This document shows positions 36,040 through 41,399 of a DNA stretch of 41,399 nt, one piece after another (positions within the stretch are counted from its first letter, which is position 1; every line of letters starts with the position of its first letter). The notes under the pieces are model-generated. The model did not search any database. It was not told where the DNA came from and saw nothing but the letters and a program-made list of their open reading frames with translations. The stretch covers positions 1-41,399 of the forward strand of contig CALHOU010000053.1 in assembly GCA_938035945.1 (NCBI GenBank), read 5' to 3'. The translations under genes were made by a program, and so were the position numbers. This DNA comes from an uncultured Granulosicoccaceae bacterium (GTDB taxonomy: Bacteria; Pseudomonadota; Gammaproteobacteria; Granulosicoccales; Granulosicoccaceae).

Positions 36040-36501
36040 TTATGTCCAGGTATTAAACGGATGTTGGGCGAGAGAAGAATTAAAGTAACGTGCGTCCGAC
36101 GATACTTCGTCGCCGACCCAATCCGGCAGTTGAATGACCTGTGCTTCTGATTTCAATTCAACTTCAGCAATCACCAAGCCTTCGTTATTGCCGTAAAATT
36201 CATCGACCTCCCAAATCAGATCATCAATAGCAAGTGTGTAGCGCTTCTTCTCGATGATAGAATCAACACACAATTCAAGCAGTTCATTGCCATCCTGCAG
36301 CGCGATAGGATATTCATATTCCGAACGGCTAATGCCGATTGTTTTACCTTTCACGGTTAAATACGCTTGCTCTCCAAATACCCTCACCCGAACCGTTCGT
36401 GCCTTATCCTTATTCAAATAGCCTTGTCGAATATCCACAGGTTCCACAACTTTCCAGCCGAACCCGGTAGTTAAAAATTTACGTTCAATCTCGACGCTCA
36501 T
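36040..36501 (-). CDS. CYTH-domain phosphatase (inorganic triphosphatase-like)
   Basis: This 153-residue single CYTH domain opens with the signature MSVEIERKFL (Glu4, Glu6, Lys8), followed by QGYLNKDKARTVRVRV, VKGKTIG, RSEYEYPI, VDEFYGNNEGLVIAEVEL and DARYFNSSLA. This is the tunnel-fold set of Glu, Arg and Lys residues that binds triphosphates and divalent metal. Stand-alone bacterial CYTH proteins are most often inorganic triphosphatases; class IV adenylate cyclase is the alternative. It starts 5 nt after the stop of the small membrane protein gene, so it ends the sulfatase operon. Confidence 0.9.
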   Translation of the reverse strand: MSVEIERKFLTTGFGWKVVEPVDIRQGYLNKDKARTVRVRVFGEQAYLTVKGKTIGISRSEYEYPIALQDGNELLELCVDSIIEKKRYTLAIDDLIWEVDEFYGNNEGLVIAEVELKSEAQVIQLPDWVGDEVSSDARYFNSSLAQHPFNTWT

Positions 36502-36506
36502 AGTGA

Positions 36507-36887
36507 CTATCTATTAACTTGATACGAATAAAACAAACTGTAGACAAAACCGACAATTGCTGGCGCTAAAATCGTGACGAGCAGCTTTGGGGTTTTCGCG
36601 ATACTGTGAAACGTGACTAGAATAAGTATGGCAAAAATTGAGGAGACGACAGCTGGCATAAGAACTCGATTAAAAGGCGCTTTAAATTGAGCTTGTGTTC
36701 TAAGCACAATAATTGACATCAGCACCGTTACAATCGCACTGGAGAAAAATTGCGCCGTCGCCGAAATAAAAACACGTTCCGAATCGATATTAACGTAGTA
36801 AGCCCAGGCACCCCATATTACACCGGCCACCAACGCACTGATAGCCGCCAATAACTTGGGTGCAGGCGCCATCAGCCACTCAACCAA
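36507..36887 (-). CDS. Small four-helix membrane protein, unknown function
   Basis: This 126-residue protein has four hydrophobic segments (AAISALVAGVIWGAWAYYV, FFSSAIVTVLMSIIVL, VSSIFAILILVTF, LVTILAPAIVGFVYSLFY) and short loops. I do not recognise the family. It begins 14 nt after the sulfatase stop and ends 5 nt before the CYTH start. A start at 36872 (MAPAPKLL) is an alternative. It may be an unrelated inner-membrane protein carried in the operon. Confidence 0.72.
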   Translation of the reverse strand: MVEWLMAPAPKLLAAISALVAGVIWGAWAYYVNIDSERVFISATAQFFSSAIVTVLMSIIVLRTQAQFKAPFNRVLMPAVVSSIFAILILVTFHSIAKTPKLLVTILAPAIVGFVYSLFYSYQVNR

Positions 36888-36901
36888 TGCGTATAGCGCC
36901 G

Positions 36902-38575
36902 CTATTCGATTTGATCGACAAAGTTCGCACCCGCCACACCACGAATCGGTTCAAGCAATTCATCTTCAACTTCTGACCCGTCTACTAATCCTAACAATAT
37001 TCCTTGACGTCGTGATTTGCCGCGCATGTTTTTGATGTCATCTTCCGAACGCGTAGCGCGCTGCGATACACGCCTACCCCATTCGCCTAATCGCTCGTAC
37101 ATAAGCTCGATGACATCATTGTGCTTGGATGAATCGCCTAAATCATCCAGCTCGTCTGGATCAGCTTTCATATCAAACAACATAGGACGAAACCCGCCTT
37201 CGGCGTGCATAAACTTCCAACGCTTATCCGCCACCATAAATAACCTGGCCTGTTTAGGTTCTAAGCCGAGATTCACCGCCATTTGTGTGGCCGAGTAATC
37301 GTATTCGCTGATCACATACTCGCGCCAATTATCAACGCTTTGCCCATGCAAGAACGGTAAGAGGGATTTACCTTCCACAATATGATCGGGAACGTCACCA
37401 CCCGCGGTCTCGATGAACGTCGCCGCTAAGTCAATGCTCTCCACCAACTCATCGCACACAGTGCCCCGGCTTGAATCAGCATCGCTTGAAGGATCATAGA
37501 TAATCAGTGGTACTTTAACCGAGCACTCGTGAAACAAATCTTTCTCTCCCAACCAATGATCACCTAAGTAATCGCCGTGATCGGAGGTCACAACAATCAT
37601 GGTATCGTCCATTTGCCCAGTGTCTTCGAGGTGCTTAAATAACACACCAAGCTGATCATCGCATTGTTTGATCAACCCCATATAGGCTGGCACGACCACA
37701 TCACGCACACCGTCAGTTGAAATCGCTTTACCGATGGCGTTGCTAAAGTAAGATTCGTAGACTGGATGGGCATCTATTTTTTCTTGGGCTTCACGCACTA
37801 TCGGTATCATGTGTTCCGGCTTATACATATCGTGATAAGGCTTGGGCACAATATACGGCCAGTGTGGTTTTATATAAGACAAGTGACAATGCCAAGGCTT
37901 ATCACTGTTGCGTTTTTCATCAACAAAGCGAATGGCTTCGCGAGTAAGCCAAGGGGTTTCTGAATCTTCTTCGCGAATGTTGGCGGGTTTTGATGAATGC
38001 TTCAACAACCAACCCGATGCGATTTGCATATCGTCTTCAACTCCCGAATTCGCATAGTCATGCCACGGGTTGTCGCCAGGATATTGTTTTGCTTTAAGGT
38101 ATGCGTTGTATGGAGATGGTTTACTATCGTAGAAACCATCTGGCCCCTTGGCTTGCAATCCGTCGTCACGCACGAATACATCAAAACCGCATTCAGACAC
38201 TCGCGCACCAATAACACTATCGCTCGTGATGCCAAGACGTTTCATGCCAGCGACGTCGACAGCCATATGTGTTTTCCCAACTAACCATGAATCCATACCG
38301 GCATTTCGCAGGTGATCACCAAGCGTTTGCTCACCGACTTTGAGCGGAAAGTTATTCCAGGCAGCACCATGACTTTGCACATACCGCCCGGTATAAAAAC
38401 TCATGCGCGAGGCACCGCAAACCGGAGACTGCACGTAACAGCGGGAAAATCGCACGCCTTTGCTCGCGAGTCGGTCCATATTTGGTGTTTTTAAATGCGG
38501 ATGACCAGCACAACTCAGGTAATCAAACCGGAGCTGATCAAACATGATGAACAGTATGTTACGTGCCTTGGGCAT
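36902..38575 (-). CDS. Sulfatase-family hydrolase (formylglycine type)
   Basis: This 557-residue member of the alkaline-phosphatase superfamily has an N-terminal metal motif, ILFIMFDQLRFDYL, with Asp13 but Gln14 where many sulfatases have a second Asp. It has the sulfatase signature SPVCGASRMSFYTGRY, in which Cys53 of C-x-A-S-R would be converted to formylglycine. A second metal motif, VVTSDHGDYLGDHW, also appears. No signal peptide is visible, so it should act in the cytoplasm, like choline sulfatases and phosphonate monoester hydrolases. The substrate is open. The formylglycine-generating enzyme is not in the window. A LysR regulator is divergent, and a small membrane protein and CYTH gene follow. 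Confidence 0.88.
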   Translation of the reverse strand: MPKARNILFIMFDQLRFDYLSCAGHPHLKTPNMDRLASKGVRFSRCYVQSPVCGASRMSFYTGRYVQSHGAAWNNFPLKVGEQTLGDHLRNAGMDSWLVGKTHMAVDVAGMKRLGITSDSVIGARVSECGFDVFVRDDGLQAKGPDGFYDSKPSPYNAYLKAKQYPGDNPWHDYANSGVEDDMQIASGWLLKHSSKPANIREEDSETPWLTREAIRFVDEKRNSDKPWHCHLSYIKPHWPYIVPKPYHDMYKPEHMIPIVREAQEKIDAHPVYESYFSNAIGKAISTDGVRDVVVPAYMGLIKQCDDQLGVLFKHLEDTGQMDDTMIVVTSDHGDYLGDHWLGEKDLFHECSVKVPLIIYDPSSDADSSRGTVCDELVESIDLAATFIETAGGDVPDHIVEGKSLLPFLHGQSVDNWREYVISEYDYSATQMAVNLGLEPKQARLFMVADKRWKFMHAEGGFRPMLFDMKADPDELDDLGDSSKHNDVIELMYERLGEWGRRVSQRATRSEDDIKNMRGKSRRQGILLGLVDGSEVEDELLEPIRGVAGANFVDQIE

Positions 38576-38780
38576 ACAGATTCCTTAATCGCGACAGGTC
38601 TATTGTACCGCAGCGTTACATCTGATTAGTTACCTCGGTTAGTCGTTTGTTGATCTTTATTTACATACCCATGGCTTGGCAAGAACCGGCATGCATCTGT
38701 AATATAAGCAATGCGAATAAAATCTCGACAGCAGCCGAAGTCACTATATCCAATCTGGACATGCACCCAGGTAAGGCATC
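38576..38780. promoter_or_regulatory. Divergent sulfatase / LysR promoter region
   Basis: These 205 bp separate the sulfatase from the divergent lysR-type gene, the usual place for a LysR operator. The stretch is AT-rich, with AGGTAAGG serving as ribosome binding site before the regulator. I could not pick a convincing T-N11-A palindrome or promoter by eye. Confidence 0.35.
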
Positions 38781-39740
38781 ATGGACCCTAAACTTATATT
38801 CCATCTGTGCCAGATCATTGATCAAGGTTCAATGAGTCGTGCTGCGCGAACACTTAATGTCACCCAACCCACGCTTACCCGCAGTATCAAAACACTGGAA
38901 GAAATAGTCGGTGCACCCGTGCTACGACGCAGCCGATATGGAGTGACCGCAACCAACATCGGAGAACGTCTAGCAGAACAAGGCAGGCATGTTCACAACT
39001 CCGTTAGAGCCGCTGATGAAGTTGTGCAATACTGGCGCTCGGGAATGGTAGGTGAAGTCAGGCTTGGGATCGGTTCGATGATGTCAGCGGCTTTATTGCC
39101 TGACTTTTTTAGAGCTAATCCACTGGATGAGTCCAACTTTACCATGCGAATTCTTGCAACCGACTCGCCTACGGCCGTGCAAAAGCTGCGCAAAAAAGAA
39201 CTTGATCTGGCCATCATTCCATCCCACCCAAATCAAACCATCGGCACCCTGGTGCAATACCCATTGTGCACGGATCGCATTTGCGTTTTGGCCGGCTCAA
39301 ACTCGCCTTTGGCTCAAATCGATGGCGTTGTTGAGGCCAAGTTACTACCAACTCAAACGTGGATTTCCATCAACAATATGGCCCGTTTACGCCATATTCA
39401 CGATGAAGTCGCACAGTTACTTGGCGTGGATGTCATTGTGCCTAAATTTATGTTTGATGGCGACGTAACTGCACCAATGGAACTATTAAAGCACTCTACT
39501 ATGTTAACGCTTGCACCAACCAAACTGGCACGCAAGTACGTTGAGTCTGGAGGATTGAAAATCTTAAAACTAGACGTTCATCTTCCCAACCGCGACATCG
39601 CGTTGTGGATGACAAATGAAAGCGAAAATGACACCTGCGCTATGGAAATTGCGAAACGAATAAAAAATTACTATGCGCAACAGGTCGAAGTTTACGAGCA
39701 TGCATTAAACAAGAGCGATACAACCGAGGTCTCTGCCTAA
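38781..39740 (+). CDS. LysR-family transcriptional regulator
   Basis: This 319-residue protein has a classical N-terminal winged helix-turn-helix (FHLCQIIDQGSMSRAARTL then NVTQPTLTRSIKTLEEIVG) and a linker helix. The periplasmic-binding-protein-like effector domain (GEVRLGIGSMMSAALLPDFF, DLAIIPSHPN, TMLTLAPTKLARKYVESG) follows. It probably binds the shared intergenic region and controls the divergent sulfatase operon, and itself, in response to a small ligand. This is inferred from position. Its TAA overlaps the stop codon of the convergent phosphatase gene by 2 nt (CTAA). Confidence 0.93.
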   Translation: MDPKLIFHLCQIIDQGSMSRAARTLNVTQPTLTRSIKTLEEIVGAPVLRRSRYGVTATNIGERLAEQGRHVHNSVRAADEVVQYWRSGMVGEVRLGIGSMMSAALLPDFFRANPLDESNFTMRILATDSPTAVQKLRKKELDLAIIPSHPNQTIGTLVQYPLCTDRICVLAGSNSPLAQIDGVVEAKLLPTQTWISINNMARLRHIHDEVAQLLGVDVIVPKFMFDGDVTAPMELLKHSTMLTLAPTKLARKYVESGGLKILKLDVHLPNRDIALWMTNESENDTCAMEIAKRIKNYYAQQVEVYEHALNKSDTTEVSA

Positions 39741-40528
39741 GCTTGCTCTTGCAATTGGCAAATCTGGTCGTACACACCAGGTGCAGCCGTCAGCACCGGC
39801 CCACCCGCATTCAGCATGGCTGGCACATCAAATTCACGCACCTGCCCGCCCGATTGCTCGATGATAAACAGCGCTGCTACGCAATCCCACGCAAACATAT
39901 GTGTCTCGACATAGCCCAGCAAACGACCCGAAGCTACATAAGCTAACATTAAGGCGCCCGAACCAATGCGGTAATAGATACCGCCGGCCAGCACGAGTTT
40001 GCTTAAAATATCTATAGTGGGTTCAGGCGCTATACGACCTGAGTGCCCAACGGCAACAGAGCCATCCTTAATGCTTGATGCGTTTGAAACTTGCATCGGT
40101 TCGCCATTTAACGTTGCCGCTCGCCCTAGACATGCGCTAAACGTTTCTTTTGCTATTGGATCAACAATTACTCCAATCACTGTTTCGTTATTACGCAAGC
40201 AAGCTATAACGACACACCAACCGGGCATTGCATTGACAAAACTGGTGGTGCCATCGATTGGATCGACAACCCAAGTATAGGGGGAGCCTCCCACGACATT
40301 TTCATGCTCTTCACCAATGATACTGTCTTCAGGAAAAGCCGCAGACAAGGCGGCACGGATTTCAGTTTCAACATCGCGATCGGCATTAGATACCCAATCC
40401 TGTGTACCTTTACTTTCTATGTTCAATGAATCTCTGTTGGTGAAATGATGCAATGCAGTTTGCGCAGCCTTATGTGCAATTTGCTGCGCGGACTCAAAGC
40501 GTTGATCAATTTCACTCATGGCATTCAT
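39737..40528 (-). CDS. Inositol-monophosphatase-family phosphatase
   Basis: This 263-residue Mg-dependent phosphatase carries all three family motifs: IIGEEH (metal Glu), VVDPIDGTTSFVNAMPGW, and MFAWDCVAALFIIEQSGGQV near the C-terminus. It dephosphorylates small substrates. Candidates are inositol phosphate, histidinol phosphate or 3'-phosphoadenosine-type nucleotides, and the sequence alone does not choose between them. Two in-frame ATGs, 40528 and 40519, are possible starts. It lies 35 nt downstream of the phosphorylase gene on the same strand. Confidence 0.9.
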   Translation of the reverse strand: MNAMSEIDQRFESAQQIAHKAAQTALHHFTNRDSLNIESKGTQDWVSNADRDVETEIRAALSAAFPEDSIIGEEHENVVGGSPYTWVVDPIDGTTSFVNAMPGWCVVIACLRNNETVIGVIVDPIAKETFSACLGRAATLNGEPMQVSNASSIKDGSVAVGHSGRIAPEPTIDILSKLVLAGGIYYRIGSGALMLAYVASGRLLGYVETHMFAWDCVAALFIIEQSGGQVREFDVPAMLNAGGPVLTAAPGVYDQICQLQEQA

Positions 40529-40563
40529 TCATTAATAAGCTGTTTAAAGACGTGAATCAGTAA

Positions 40564-41304
40564 CTACAATGAAACAACAGTTGCCTGCAACAACTGCTGC
40601 GCCGACTTCATGCCGGTACTAATCGCGCTCTTCCATTGCGTCACATCAATCGCACCATCGCCTTTGCCCGCGGCCGCGTTGACAGCCACAGCACAGAACG
40701 CGTAGTCCACGCCAAGTTCGCGGGCAAGCGCAGCCTCAGGCATACTACTCATGCCAACAATGGAACACCCGTCACGCTCCATACGGCGAATCTCTGCCAC
40801 CGTTTCCAAGCGCGGACCCGAAGATGCACCATAGGTGCCGTGATCAACAATGGAGACACCTGCGCTTTTTCCACCTTCGATAAGCTTTTGCCGAAGCGCA
40901 TCGTTGTAGGGATAGCTGAAATCGATCAAATGATGATCTTGTGATACATCGCTTTCATAACTGCCAGAACGATCAGCCGTGTAGTCGATAATTTGATCAG
41001 GTATAACAATATCGCCAATATTACATTCATCATCAATCGCACCGACAACACCAATCGCGATAATGCGTTCTACCCCAACTGAATGTAAAGCCCACACGTT
41101 GGCGCAATAGTTCACCAGGTGGGCAGGAATGGATTGACGGTTACCGTGCCGCGATACAAACACGACTTGAACACCATTTATTTCGCCGAACACCAATGGA
41201 CACGATGGCGCACCATAGGGCGTTTTAACCATCTCACGGCGTTCTACAGTGAGCCCGTCTAATCTACTTAAGCCTGTACCACCGATAATTGCTAGTTTTG
41301 TCAT
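40564..41304 (-). CDS. S-methyl-5'-thioinosine (or thioadenosine) phosphorylase
   Basis: This 246-residue member of the PNP/MTAP (family 2) phosphorylases starts MTKLAIIGGTGLSRL with the phosphate-loop GGTGL, then VVFVSRHG and IPAHLVNY, and ends with the base-site region GMSSMPEAALARELGVDYAFCAVAVNAAAG. Length and sequence resemble the pseudomonad methylthioinosine phosphorylase (about 245 aa) rather than the longer MTAP. The product would be methylthioribose-1-phosphate and hypoxanthine in methionine salvage. The usual Thr in the GMTGMPEA-type loop is Ser here, a mild change. A matching MTA deaminase should occur elsewhere in the genome. Confidence 0.87.
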   Translation of the reverse strand: MTKLAIIGGTGLSRLDGLTVERREMVKTPYGAPSCPLVFGEINGVQVVFVSRHGNRQSIPAHLVNYCANVWALHSVGVERIIAIGVVGAIDDECNIGDIVIPDQIIDYTADRSGSYESDVSQDHHLIDFSYPYNDALRQKLIEGGKSAGVSIVDHGTYGASSGPRLETVAEIRRMERDGCSIVGMSSMPEAALARELGVDYAFCAVAVNAAAGKGDGAIDVTQWKSAISTGMKSAQQLLQATVVSL

Positions 41305-41399
41305 AGTGATTAAATTCGTGAGATAAACCTAGTTGATAATGTTTATACACTGGAGTATACAATTAGATTGAGTAGACGTGTGTCGAACCACCACAAACA
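41305..41399 (-). promoter_or_regulatory. Upstream region of phosphorylase with TATAC-N6-GTATA repeat
   Basis: The 95 bp before the phosphorylase gene are AT-rich and contain TATAC-ACTGGA-GTATA (41344-41359), a 5-bp inverted repeat. On the minus strand TTGTAT could act as a -35, but no well-spaced -10 stands out. No further gene is seen before the window edge. Confidence 0.3.

Overview
The window looks like chromosomal DNA of a free-living, probably marine, gammaproteobacterium. It is densely coded with moderate GC. It carries a long membrane-type FadE acyl-CoA dehydrogenase, a short methylthioinosine-type phosphorylase, DusA, SelO, a glutathione-dependent formaldehyde pathway and a MoxR/vWA operon. 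I saw no rRNA, tRNA, insertion sequence, prophage or CRISPR array, and I cannot name a genus.

Layout, left to right. (1) 1-4799, minus strand: a tight five-gene run, transcribed right to left: TMEM220-like membrane protein, AMP-forming acyl-CoA ligase, two GT4 glycosyltransferases, and a cupin cut by the window edge. (2) 5070-6869, plus: a CPA1-type cation/proton antiporter with a C-terminal RCK-like domain. (3) 7016-20715, minus: a ~13 kb run of seven overlapping or abutting genes (vWA/GATase-like membrane protein, caspase/C13-like protein, TPR gluzincin peptidase, MoxR ATPase, DUF58, BatA-like vWA protein, giant DUF4175 protein), followed by an unrecognised 147-aa gene. (4) 20996-23461, minus: fadE with a strong terminator. 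(5) 23756-24823, plus: folE and an SRPBCC protein. (6) 24831-28887, minus: Gfo/Idh/MocA dehydrogenase, dusA and an Atm1-type ABC exporter. (7) 29028-34487, plus: frmA and fghA (formaldehyde oxidation via glutathione), then a PPOX flavoprotein, an FAD monooxygenase and a saccharopine-reductase/DUF4166 protein, mostly translationally coupled. (8) 34540-36033, plus: selO. (9) 36040-38575, minus: sulfatase, small membrane protein, CYTH phosphatase. A divergent LysR regulator follows (38781-39740, plus). (10) 39737-41304, minus: inositol-monophosphatase family protein and a methylthioinosine/methylthioadenosine phosphorylase.

The most interesting block is the seven-gene MoxR operon. It combines an AAA+ ATPase and three proteins with intact DxSxS metal-site motifs (two of them membrane-anchored) with an apparently active secreted or periplasmic HEIAH peptidase. 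It also holds a caspase-like protein whose catalytic Cys position reads Ser, and a 1262-residue membrane protein carrying an 18-bp minisatellite that encodes a Gly-Gln repeat. MoxR/DUF58/BatA/DUF4175 neighbourhoods are known. The pseudo-caspase, the peptidase partner and the homogenised repeat are the parts worth following up.
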